17,086 nucleotides of DNA from Smittium culicis (lineage: Eukaryota > Kickxellomycota > Harpellomycetes > Harpellales > Legeriomycetaceae), in assembly GCA_001970855.1 (NCBI GenBank), contig LSSN01006001.1, positions 1-17,086 of the forward strand, written 5' to 3'. This document shows positions 1-9,397 of this stretch, piece by piece. Below the pieces are notes generated by a model. It was not told the origin of the DNA and made no database searches. It worked only from the letters and a program-made list of their open reading frames with translations. The stretch's first letter is position 1. Every line of letters starts with the position of its first letter. The position numbers were made by a program, and so were the translations under genes.

Positions 1-720
1 AAGTGTATTAAATTCCTTACCTTTGATATTTTTGGAATATATAATAATATAGCTAATAAAATCTGAATTATATTAAATGATTTTATATTTAACTTTTATT
101 CGAATGCTTTTCTTAAAAATTTTCTTTGAGAAAATAAATATGTATTTTTCTTTATATCAGCGATTTTTAATGAGGCAAAAGATCGAAATATTTCTATAGT
201 GGAGTTCAACAAAATTAAAACTACAGCTCTGATAATACAGTTATAATTCCATTAATTTTAAACAAAATTCCTAAACGTATAAAAAAATAAAGATATAACC
301 CATCTTCAACGAACATAATAAAATCAACTAAATAAAAATATGTACAATTACAATCCCATAAGATTAATATAGCTACCAAAGCCTGAAGTTATTGAATTAT
401 ATAAAAATTTCAATAAATTATTGTTTCCTCATAATAACTAAATTGAAACAAGACTTATAACTGATATTTAAAATATGCAGCTTTTTGTATTAGTAAAACG
501 GATATCGTAATATATATAGAATAATATATTTGAATATACTTATTTTCTGTAAGCAGACTTGAATAATAATACTTGTGTAAATTTTTATTCGAACGAACTT
601 GAATAGAATTTATATTTTATTTTCAAAATAAAAATCTGATAATAATTGGGAATGGTTTATCTCATTATTATTCACCATAATGGAGATTGTGTCTAAGAAG
701 AATAGAGAATTTTATACCTT
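1..720. other. AT-rich intergenic sequence, no gene seen
   Basis: Low-complexity AT-rich DNA with frequent stops in all frames and no reading frame with recognisable protein character. No telomere repeat is visible at the left edge, so the window does not start at a chromosome end. No tRNA-like B box (GGTTCGA type) was seen. It ends at the TTAA that flanks the first MITE copy. Confidence 0.7.
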
Positions 721-724
721 TTAA

Positions 725-911
725 TCCTTTCACAGGTGGTAGACTGATTTTGATCTACCACATATAGACAACTGAATTCAATAAAAATAGTTTAATTCCA
801 AAGCCTTAAAAAAATTGGTTATTTTGAATATAGAGCAAATAATAAATTTACTGCGAAATAATATACAAATCAATAAATTCAGGTTTTTTAAGACTGCTGG
901 ACGGTAAAGGG
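725..911 (+). mobile_element. TTAA-flanked MITE, copy 1 (piggyBac-like, non-autonomous)
   Basis: A 187-bp element bounded on both sides by a perfect TTAA (721-724 and 912-915). The left end reads TCCTTTCACAGG and the right end ACGGTAAAGGG, so the tips form a short imperfect inverted repeat of the CCCTTT type. A subterminal hairpin is present: GTGGTAGA (736-743) pairs perfectly with TCTACCAC (754-761). The same sequence recurs at 2318-2506 (same strand) and 16312-16500 (opposite strand). TTAA target duplication with CCCT-type tips is the established signature of piggyBac elements. It is far too short to encode a transposase, so it would need one supplied in trans. The sequence shows the repeat and its ends; the piggyBac assignment is inference. 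Confidence 0.75.
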
Positions 912-933
912 TTAATAAAAGTTTGTAAAATTG

Positions 934-955
934 ATATATATATATATATATATAT
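934..955. repeat. (AT)n microsatellite
   Basis: An uninterrupted run of about eleven AT dinucleotides lies just outside the right end of the first MITE copy. Runs like this mutate rapidly and have no coding role. Confidence 0.9.
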
Positions 956-2313
956 TTGATTCGTGATTTATATGCAAGCTACTTAACTCTAGCAGTACTT
1001 GGAATTAAAAAAACCTATTTGGAATGAGAGTATAAGATTTTGAAAAATAAACTAAAACTAAACTAAATAGCTTATTTAATATAAAATATAAAATGGAATG
1101 TTTTAAATCCAAAAAGATATCTTTATTTAATTATAATGTATATTTAGCATGTATATTTATCTGATATGATGATTTTAATTTTAGACAATAAGTTGTATTA
1201 TAATTTCAACAGCGATATAAAGTTCAAGAAAAAATATTAGTGACTAAACAAAAACATCAATTTCGAGAATCTGCTATGCGCTAGATAATCTCATCAAGGG
1301 TAAAATTTTCTAAATCGAATTTTTTGTGTGTCTGTATATGTTTCTACTGCTTCATTTTGCGTTAGTAAAAAACAATTGATATCTTATCTATATCAGTTAG
1401 TAATTACATCCAATAAAAACCTGATTTGGAATATTAAAGTAAAAAATTGCATCTTATATAGAGCTATTGGTATATGAAGTGAAATTGACCGCCATTATTC
1501 TTTTTAAAAGATAAAAGAGGTGATGAGTATAAAAATATGTAGGGGTTTAAAATCTATTCAAGATCGTGTATGTTATTAGTGCATGCATTAATTATACATC
1601 TCGATTAGGAGTACTAATAAACCAAACGCCCCGTTTTGTAACTTTAAACTCGATATTCATGCCACTCTACATAATTTGAGTTATGATATCTTTCATCCCA
1701 CCTTCATTCTATTAGGCCTTAGCTTTTTCAATAAAAGAATTCAAAATATTTTTATCTACGAAAGGGGGGGGGGAGGTTAAAATAGTTGATCTATGTTATT
1801 TTTTAGTAGCCCAACATTACTTCAAACGCTGATGTGGTGCTTGTAAAATTTAAGCTGTCTAGTTGCAGTTCAATTTTTTTTTCTGACGTTATCAGGAGGC
1901 CAAGCTTATAATTTAACATTTTATTAAAAAATAACACCCTTATGGTTTTAAAAAGTAATCTCTATAGCTTAAATGAACCTACTGATATTGGCACAAACTA
2001 ATTTAAAAATAAATATTTCTCTGTAGATGTAATGGTGTGTAAAAAACAGACAATAAAATTCTTTTATTCACACATCGCTTTATTTATATAATACAATTAC
2101 TTAATTTTATCACGAGACTAAATTCAACGCATTGACATCTTTATCTAAGATAAAAATTGGCCAATGAAATGCTTGCAGAAACAAAAAAATTTCCATCAGG
2201 GGCTATATATGATATATTTTTCTTGGCTTTGAGAAAATAATTTAGTATTTAGCCTAAATATCAGACTCGCAATTAGCCTATTAAACTGAACTATAACTTT
2301 AAACCTTATTTAA
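956..2313. other. AT-rich intergenic sequence with a G10 tract
   Basis: No gene is supported: stops interrupt all frames and no protein motif is seen. It contains an isolated run of ten G (1764-1773) on the + strand, conspicuous in such AT-rich DNA. Stretches at about 1490-1900 are slightly less AT-rich and may be old decayed repeat sequence, but I could not match them to anything else in the window. Confidence 0.6.
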
Positions 2314-2317
2314 TTGG

Positions 2318-2506
2318 CCCTTTCAAGGGCGATAGACTATTTTTGACCCACAATATATAACCAACGGAGTTGAATTAGAATACTTTAATTCCGAGTCTTT
2401 AAGAATTATTAGTTTATCGCATTAGCACAGCAAATAATAAACTTGATTTTAAACCATAATCGAATCAATAAAATATTTTTTTTAAAGAGTGTTGGATGGG
2501 AAAGGG
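2318..2506 (+). mobile_element. TTAA-flanked MITE, copy 2
   Basis: A 189-bp diverged copy of the element at 725-911, in the same orientation. It starts CCCTTTCAAGGGC and ends TGGATGGGAAAGGG, giving inverted tips CCCTTTC/GAAAGGG. The right flank is an intact TTAA (2507-2510). The left flank is TTGG (2314-2317), a likely mutated TTAA. Shared blocks with the other copies include TAGACT, TTTTGA, TTTAATTCC, GCAAATAATAAA and the closing AAAGGGTTAA. A 71-codon frame overlaps its right half but shows no protein character. Confidence 0.75.
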
Positions 2507-2510
2507 TTAA

Positions 2511-3239
2511 GGTCATAGTATTTTCTAATACTTCAAATTCTCCACAAATTTATATAAAATGGCGAATTAAGCTTGAGCGCTTGGTATCTGCATTGGTTAA
2601 AATTCTGCTGAAGAATTCTTCAAAAAAAAAAGTGGGGGGTTGTATTTACACGCTTTAATCTAACATTTGTGTGCTGTAATTATAGAAACTGGCTAATTAA
2701 ACGTCTCTGAAATCTTGGTTTTAATAATTAAAGCCATTAGATTAAAAAATCTGATATTAAAAAACAATATAGTAAAAAAAAAAAAGAATTAGATATACAA
2801 GCTTTTTAGGAATAACTATTTCTTTCTCAGCATAATATTAACTTTTTTGATATTATTGCCTGATAGCTATTATTATGTGAAATATTTACTTGGCATTATA
2901 CAATAAAAGCCCAATATTTTAGCGAGTCTCGGAATTTATTCATTTTTATCAAATTTTTAAGGCTAATGTTGACATTAATAGTATTCTAATTCATGCAAAT
3001 TGGGACAAAGGGACACTTTTTGGCAGATTTAAAAATACTAATATTTTTTCAATTTGATAACGAAAAACATTTGTTTAGTACCAGACGTTGAATCAAAATC
3101 TCAAAAGGTTAAAACAATATGACAAAATTTACGCAGTTCAAAGAAATGTATATTTTTATTACAGTATTCAAATAGTAAGTGTAAAAAAAAGAATGCGTGT
3201 TATTTTTTAGTAATCCATTAAAAAATAATTTAAAATCCA
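2511..3239. other. AT-rich intergenic sequence
   Basis: No gene, RNA gene or recognisable repeat seen. It includes an A-run followed by six G (2634-2639) and several poly-A tracts. Reading frames are short and show no conserved motif. Confidence 0.6.
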
Positions 3240-3880
3240 TTACAAATTCGCAACATTCGGATTTTCCTTGGCCAACTTGAAAAAAGAAGCGAAGAGTCTC
3301 CGGGAAAATGCAAGCTATTGGATATTCCGACGCAAACACAGAATCCGACCGGTTTTGTTTGGGATTCATAATTTACGCTTTTCGATTGTTTTTTGATCAA
3401 TCATTAATCCTACCTCATCAGAATATAAATTTTATTGGATGTTTAGTAATAATTACATTGGCAACGGTATAAGCAGGTTGATTATTTGATGTTTAATATG
3501 CTGCAGCTACATGGTCAAGCCCAAACATCTACATTTTGTATGTTTGGCAAATTCAGGAGTTGCCTATTAAACACTAGCTGGGTATGGATGAGTTTATAAA
3601 AGTGGGTAATCAGGAATTAAAAATATAGCTTTGGTTTTTTCAATAAGAGCAAAAGAGTTTGGTTTAGCCAATGCAGACTTATCAGAATTCTCGACAGACT
3701 CTGCCCTTTTTTGCGCCCATTATCCACTAAGTAAACGACCAACAGAAACTCCCATGTGCAAAAAAGTTGGCGTTGAAGCCAATCGCCTTTCAAGAGAAAT
3801 ACGAATAAATAGCGGGCCATTCATCGGGGATTGGCTGCAGGTTTTTATCGCCAAAGCTTTATCTCGCTAATTACTGAATT
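3240..3880. pseudogene. GC-richer island with broken reading frames, possibly a decayed mobile-element or gene remnant
   Basis: This block stands out by composition: 3661-3840 has 82 G+C in 180 bases (about 46%), against roughly 10-15% in parts of the desert at 9300-9480. On the minus strand a frame beginning near 3870 reads about 50 residues (including SPMNGPLFIRISLERRL and HMGVSVGRLLSG), meets a TAA, and continues in the same frame for about 40 more residues (AQKRAESVENSDKSALAKP). The + strand also has an open frame of 79 codons starting at 3631. I recognise neither as a known family. Compact composition with stops in an otherwise coherent frame suggests an inactivated coding sequence, but the coding strand and identity are uncertain. 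Confidence 0.3.
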
Positions 3881-4385
3881 TGGGGGTTTTTAAGCTTTAT
3901 CCAATTTGCGATTTACATAATTTTCGGTTTAAGTTGCTGGAATAAAATTTATAAAAAAAACACCGCCTATTCTCTACATATAGCTGCTCATATGTGCTTT
4001 CTTTGATGCATCAAAGACCAATTCCTATTGGCCTACACTGCCTGCAAATATCCACACTACAATTTTACAGCTAGTTGATTTAATTTTTTAGTATTGTTAT
4101 CCTCTTTTTTATTTTCAACTTTTGACCGCTCCACTCTTTTACATATCTGTGAATTAATATTCTTTTCGTATCGATATATAGTCCCCTTATATAACTTTAG
4201 TATAATATCACCTACAATTACCCTTTAAAATTCACATTTTCTTGCTACATATTTCGTTAATAGCTATTCGCTCATCTATGAACACTTACCGACAGTGATA
4301 CCCCCACCCTTAATAAATTTAAAAATATATTAGAAAGTATTTAATTATAACCTATATTCAACTCCTACAGATAATTTTCCCTAAA
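3881..4385 (+). promoter_or_regulatory. NEM1 upstream region, C-rich on the coding strand
   Basis: This is the stretch before the NEM1 start codon. It is strongly skewed: 4201-4320 has 31 C and 8 G on the + strand. It contains a 16-bp palindrome (4001-4016), an inverted CCAAT pair (4018-4031) and a TATATAA at 4188-4194; the last carries little weight in DNA this AT-rich. A CAG at 4368-4370 after a pyrimidine-rich run could be the acceptor of a 5' UTR intron, but nothing confirms it. The frame of the start codon is open back to a TAA at 4320-4322 with no earlier in-frame ATG, which supports 4386 as the start. Confidence 0.5.
4001..4031. promoter_or_regulatory. 16-bp perfect palindrome followed by an inverted CCAAT pair
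   Basis: CTTTGATGCATCAAAG (4001-4016) equals its own reverse complement. One base later comes CCAAT (4018-4022), then a 4-base spacer and ATTGG (4027-4031), the CCAAT box on the other strand. CCAAT is the known core site of the NF-Y/HAP complex in fungi. Its position about 360-385 bp before the NEM1 start is suitable for an upstream activating site, but binding is inferred only from the sequence. Confidence 0.4.
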
Positions 4386-5909
4386 ATGAATAAACAGTCA
4401 CTATTCACCGAGCTTTCTCCTGAAAAAGGCTCAAAAATAGACACCATCCATCAAAGCTTTATAGTATCATCCTTACAGTACCTTGGTGTTTTAATATATG
4501 CCTCTTTTTACAACATAATATTTTGTACCCCGCTAATAACAAGAATCACTAAAATCCTACCAAATCCAACCCTTATAATAAACAATAAATCAAATAGCTT
4601 TCCTGAAAAGACTTTTTCATCTTACTCTGACAATAACTCTTATCTTAATCCCGATACTTCAAGCAAAAAATCAGACATGTTATTACATGTAAAAACTGAC
4701 CAGAAACAAAATCGAGAAGAAATTTCCACCCTGTAAGCAATTTAGCATTCAGCTTTATTATTTTATTATAACTAGAAGACAATAATTTTCTTATAAACAT
4801 CGGTAATTTATTTAAAAATTAAATCTTTCAGGAATGAAGACTCGAATAAAGCTAACAGTCCGATCGCATATACTGACAATTCAGATGATAGTAGCGAAAA
4901 AAAAGATCAAATAACCAACTCAAACCTACAACCTGTTCGTAATCCAAAGCCTAATCTTACTATATCCCCACTTACCGGAAATTCTAACCCTAATAGCCCT
5001 ACGAGGACTCCATCTTTATTAAAAAGAAGCTTTGATTTTGGGAAGTCCTTAGCCAAATCTCGTTCAGCAAATACACCTGTCAAAACACTAAGGAAAAAGT
5101 ATCTCGTTTTAGATCTCGACGAAACCTTAATTCATTCTTCGCCTAGTAGCTCGTACAAAGCCCATCTTCGTATAGAGGTTTTCTCTCAAAAAACATCCTG
5201 TCTATACTACGTATACAAGCGACCCTACGTTGATTACTTCTTAAAAAAGGTTTTTTTTTTCAAGATTTATCTTTACATTTTCCTGCTACCTTTTATTTTT
5301 TGAAAAAAAAACCTAAATATTCCTTTTTCATTCCATTTTTTAGGTTAGCGAATGGTATAACGTAGTTGTTTTTACTGCATCTCTACCTGAGTATGCTAAC
5401 CCTATCATAAATTTTTTGGATCCTAAAAACACTCTAATCAACTCGCGTCTATTCCGTGACGTAAGCATTTCGTCTTTCTTTTTTACTTTTTATTTTTACT
5501 TTTACTTTTACTTTTTCATGCCAATTTTGCGAATCGGCAGTTTGATAATTTTTATAATTATATTGTTAGTCCTGTATCCCGCACAGCTTTAGCTACACTA
5601 AAGATTTAAAAATCATTTCTGAAGATCTATCTCAAGTTGTACTAGTTGATAATTCACCAATCTCCTACTATATAAACCAAGGTAACTACATTCCGCGTTT
5701 TTGTAGTGTTTTAATTCAGTTGTACACTTACTTTATTTTTTATAATTTTTTCTAAATTCTTTCTTCATTAAATAGAAAACGCTATTCCAATCCACTCATG
5801 GGCAAATAACGATCCTAACGATGAGTGCCTCTTAGATTTGCTTCCATTTTTAGACGCATTAAGGTTTACTGATGACGTCCGCTCTATACTATCTCTACGC
5901 GTTATATAA
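4386..5909 (+). CDS. NEM1: Nem1-type nuclear envelope/ER protein phosphatase (HAD/FCP1-like), 5 exons
   Basis: Exons are 4386-4732, 4832-5249, 5344-5460, 5570-5681 and 5776-5909 (1128 nt, 375 residues, TAA stop at 5907-5909). The protein has a hydrophobic N-terminal segment (about residues 25-51, a likely membrane anchor), a Ser/Asn-rich linker (about 60-200), and a C-terminal NLI/FCP1-like phosphatase domain. That domain carries DLDETL (210-215; D210 nucleophile, D212 acid/base), [12 protein letters not shown] (265-268), K305 and VDNSP (320-324), ending [14 protein letters not shown]. All catalytic motifs of the DxDxT family are present. In yeast, Nem1 with Spo7 dephosphorylates Pah1 (lipin) at the nuclear/ER membrane, favouring diacylglycerol and storage-lipid synthesis. 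The long N-terminal extension fits fungal Nem1 better than the shorter metazoan CTDNEP1. No SPO7 gene is in the window. The second intron has a weak donor. Family identification is secure; the exact first exon start is slightly less so. Confidence 0.94.
4733..4831 (+). other. NEM1 intron 1 (99 nt)
   Basis: Donor GTAAGC and acceptor TTTCAG. It splits a codon after its second base (CT|G, Leu116). Reading through it reaches an in-frame TAA almost at once, at 4734-4736. Removal joins the membrane-anchor exon to the linker and catalytic exon in frame. Confidence 0.88.
5250..5343 (+). other. NEM1 intron 2 (94 nt), weak GTTTTT donor
   Basis: The donor is AAG|GTTTTTT and the acceptor TTTTTAG|GTTAGC, phase 0. 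Homology fixes the boundary: removal gives FLKK-VSEWYN, the usual continuation in this family. The donor matches the consensus only at GT and the exon-side AAG. Retention would add 17 residues and then a TGA, losing FTAS and VDNSP. Confidence 0.82.
5461..5569 (+). other. NEM1 intron 3 (109 nt)
   Basis: Donor GTAAGC and acceptor TTGTTAG, phase 0, between RLFRD and SCIPHS. It contains a pyrimidine-rich tract of repeated TTTTAC units (about 5480-5515). An earlier CAG at 5538-5540 is rejected as the acceptor because using it breaks the homologous reading frame. Confidence 0.88.
5682..5775 (+). other. NEM1 intron 4 (94 nt)
   Basis: Donor G|GTAACT and acceptor AAATAG. It splits the codon for Glu332 after its first base. 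Splicing joins YYINQ to ENAIPIHSW, matching the conserved step from VDNSP to the C-terminal [11 protein letters not shown] helix. Confidence 0.88.
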
Positions 5910-8900
5910 CTATTTATTGGTATTAATCGGTTTCATATAACTAACCACATAAAATCCCCTGTAAATTATTATCCAGCTTCAAAGACTTCATATATTTTTA
6001 TTAATGTCTAGTCCCATCGAAAAAAACATTTTGTTGTTGCTAACCACAACAATTAAAAAAAAAGATATAGTAAATTTTACAGCAACTTTACTTAGAATCT
6101 CTTTATACTTCCTACAAATTCTTTAGAACAATTTTTTCATTAACTGCATTTTACCTATTCTTTTTCATCTAAAAATTCATATTTTATTTATATTTGAATA
6201 ACACTAATTAATAAATGGATTAAATCGTATTTCCTGTTACACTTTTTCACATAAATAACATTTCATTATTTTTTTTAATAAGACACAAATGACCAAATGT
6301 ATTATAATTTTCTGTTATACTATGTGAAACAACTATAATAAATCATTTTTCTTACAGCGCAATTGTTAGAGCACATTTAATATATATCAAATTTCAAATA
6401 TTTTATAGATAATTTTGTCTCACAGCTATTAAATACTGTTAATATCTTACAATCAGCTCTATTCTTTGCTATCACATATGATTTTTCATACCAATTATTC
6501 TAGAAAATACTTTTTTCAAAAAGGAAAATTTCTCCATTTCATCTACCTCAAAATCCCTTGACTAAAAAACACCGGCCTATATTTATCAAGAATATTTTAA
6601 GTGGATTTTTTAAATAGGCTAACTATCTACAGCATATATTATTAATTAAGCCGATTTTAATGTGACAGGTGGATGACTAATTTTTATACCATTTTTTTGT
6701 GTGAAAAATTTAGATATTGGAATATTTTTAAATACTATATATTTGTTACGCTATTTCGAGGAGCAGAATTTATTCTATTGAATTTTCCATCTTATCAGCT
6801 TTGCTGATATTCCTAAGTCCCAATAGAAATTATCATCGAATATGTTGTCTTATACTACCAATTATTTTACATAATTCACTTATACTTACAATTTTTTTAG
6901 GAGAAAAAAATTCGCCTTTAAGAAATCCCATATACTTGGTTTTTTGAATGTTTTTATAGCTCAATTAATTTTTTAGAAATATTTTTTTAGTAACAATGTA
7001 TTAGCAAATGATTTTTTTCGAATATCAAAATAAAGTTTATAGAATTCAAGCTTGATTTAAATAATGATTAATTAATTAATTTTATTTATTTATTTACATT
7101 TAAAGACGAGGTCTATAATTCAAACATTTAACTTTATTTTATTTTATTTGTAGCTCCAATTAAAGCTTTCAGAAAAATATTTACATTTATTATAAATTAT
7201 TCAAATCCTATTTCATATAGATAGAAATAAAAATCCGTTGACCGCTTATTTAGAAATTAATAGATATTATATTTTTCGCTAATTGTATTCTTTTTTATTG
7301 ATACATGTTTAAATATATTATATTTATGCTGATTTAACATCTATAAACGAATTTTATTACTATCGGGGCGTCAAAAATAAAAAATATGGTTAAATTATAT
7401 GATGAATAAATTTAATATATTCTCGGGGACGATCTTCTTGCATTTATTGTAGCTTTTCTCTTTTTTTTTAGTAAATAATATTTAAAAAAAAGTTCATTGT
7501 ATCTCATTAGTAATTATATATAAAAATTTCATAACTTATTTCTAAAAATAATATAAAATTTAAAGTTATACCTTCTTATATATTCTAGTTCTTTGGGAAT
7601 ACTTGAATAAAAAAAATATTTAAATCTTGGAATTACTGTATATTTTAAATAGAAAATATTTTTAACAATTTATTTACCACACATATTTATTTTCAAGTTA
7701 TATTCATATAAACCAATACACATAAGATCTGTATGTATGTTCTGCTTTGGTATAGCTAAATATGACCGTATTATACTAATGTAATTTTTTCTTTTCTATT
7801 TTTTTTATATTTATTGATATCGAAAATTTCCTTTTATAAAATTCATATAAAATTTTCAGTCTTGTATCTATAAATTAATGCCTATAAATATTTCCGATCT
7901 TAATCAATTACTTTTATTTGTTTACTGTGTATTATTAGACTTTTTTTTTTTGCTACTCTATAATATTATTTTTATTTCTCACACTAACTTTTTTATTATT
8001 TAAATAATTTCTAAAACTTCTTATAGATTATTTTACTTATTAAAAAACTTTTTTTACTAAAGGTTAAAATTGTAAAAATATGTCGATTATAATATTTTAC
8101 TTTTTAAATTTGTAAGAGGAATATTATCTTAGATTTTCAAAAAAAACTGATATATTAAATTTACCCTGGAAATATTGTATTCAAGTATCTTCACCTCATC
8201 TTATACTGAGGCGATCAGTTTTTAATTATATTAATAAGCTTATAGTTAGAAAAAAAATTTTTTTTTGATCATATAATACAAAATGGTACTTTCTATATGT
8301 TTTTAGATAATCTTATGATGAATTTAACAAAAATTTTAAAACCTTTGTCAGAAAAACAGCCTTGTATAGCAGAAAAATCTATACCTAATAATTTTATTGT
8401 AGAAATTTTATGATTTTTTAAGATTTTCAATCGGAAAAAATATATTATATAAAATAAAAATTATAATTCCTGGGGCTTTGTAATGTCTAAAAATATATGG
8501 AGCTTTATCTTATTAATTTTTGGTTAGTTATTAGAAGCATAATATTTATAAATTTTGTTAGTTTGATGCTGTTGTTAAAATATTTTCCAATAATTTCTTA
8601 ATAACCGACTAAAAATTTCCTTTATAATAGAAATTATTTTTTATTTAGCAACCAAATATATTCTCAAAGGCCTCATATTTTGTTATTATTATTATTATTA
8701 TTTGGAATCTATAAACTTTGTGATATATTTATATGCTTATTTATGTTAATATTTGTATACTATATCTGTAAATTTTGTGTTACAAGGAATTTTTTTTGTC
8801 TATTACTATTACTAAATCACATTAAAGCATATTTAAATCAACTGAGATGTTAAAAAAGAACCAAAGACCTAAAATATGGGCTAAGGAATTAAATAATTAA

Positions 8901-9257
8901 CTTTTTTATTTAAGTTAAGAGTATTATTTTACATCAATACCCAGAATTTTCAATGAATATTGTTTGCTAAAACAATTAAATTTTAAATCTAAAAAATTTG
9001 GTTATAATCCGAAAGCATTTTAGAGCTCTTATAATATCATCGTTTTCAAATTTTAAATTATACATATTCATAAAAATATATGGTATTAATGTTTTTTTTT
9101 ATAAAAATAATAACATATCTTAACCCTAATAGTTATTTTTGATATAATTATCTCAAATTAGCAAATTTTCTTTTAAAATAATAAAGTAAAATTTTATAAC
9201 TAAATATATTTCAATTAATATAAAATTTAAAGATAGTATACCAAATTATAGCATAAG
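5910..9257. other. Gene desert, left part
   Basis: Extremely AT-rich sequence starting at the NEM1 3' end. I see no exon-like frames, RNA genes or protein motifs. The NEM1 polyadenylation site must lie at its left edge, but AT richness prevents a confident call; AATAAA at 6210-6215 is one candidate. A stretch at 6657-6861 resembles repeat sequence elsewhere in the window (see findings). A perfect small hairpin, TATCAGC-TTT-GCTGATA, lies at 6793-6809. Confidence 0.6.
8683..8702. repeat. (TTA)n microsatellite
   Basis: Six perfect TTA units plus a partial one in the gene desert. There are no open frames around it, so it is a simple-sequence tract rather than a coding repeat. Confidence 0.85.
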
Positions 9258-9397
9258 AAAAAAATAATCCAATTAATTAGTATAGCTATATGGTTTAATT
9301 TAAAAATAAAAAAATCAATTTATTTAAATTTAAGCCTGAGCTTTTTTTTTCTTTCTTAAATTGATTATACAATTTAATTTAATTGGATTCTTTTTTT
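9258..9397. repeat. About 140-bp foldback (nested inverted repeats)
   Basis: The outer left arm (9258-9278, with core AATCCAATTA) is nearly the reverse complement of the right arm (about 9376-9397, with core TAATTGGATT); one base differs over most of the arm. An inner pair, AATCAATTTA (9313-9322) and TAAATTGATT (9357-9366), is perfect. Two nested stems at matching positions suggest a foldback or decayed MITE, though AT-rich DNA raises the rate of chance pairing. Confidence 0.5.

Noticed and set aside
2443..2658. 71-codon + strand frame
   Set aside because: It overlaps the right end of a MITE copy, has no conserved motif, and its composition is that of non-coding AT-rich sequence.
3302..3472. 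A + strand frame reading GYSDANTESDR...GFII, reminiscent of the GYSDAD start of Ty1/copia RNase H
   Set aside because: Only a few residues agree, the expected following motifs are absent, and an overlapping minus-strand frame of 86 codons is equally open. Too weak to call a retrotransposon.
4386..4736. NEM1 first exon as a stand-alone 116-residue protein
   Set aside because: The stop arises only by reading into a GTAAGC donor; splicing to 4832 gives the continuous Nem1-type protein.
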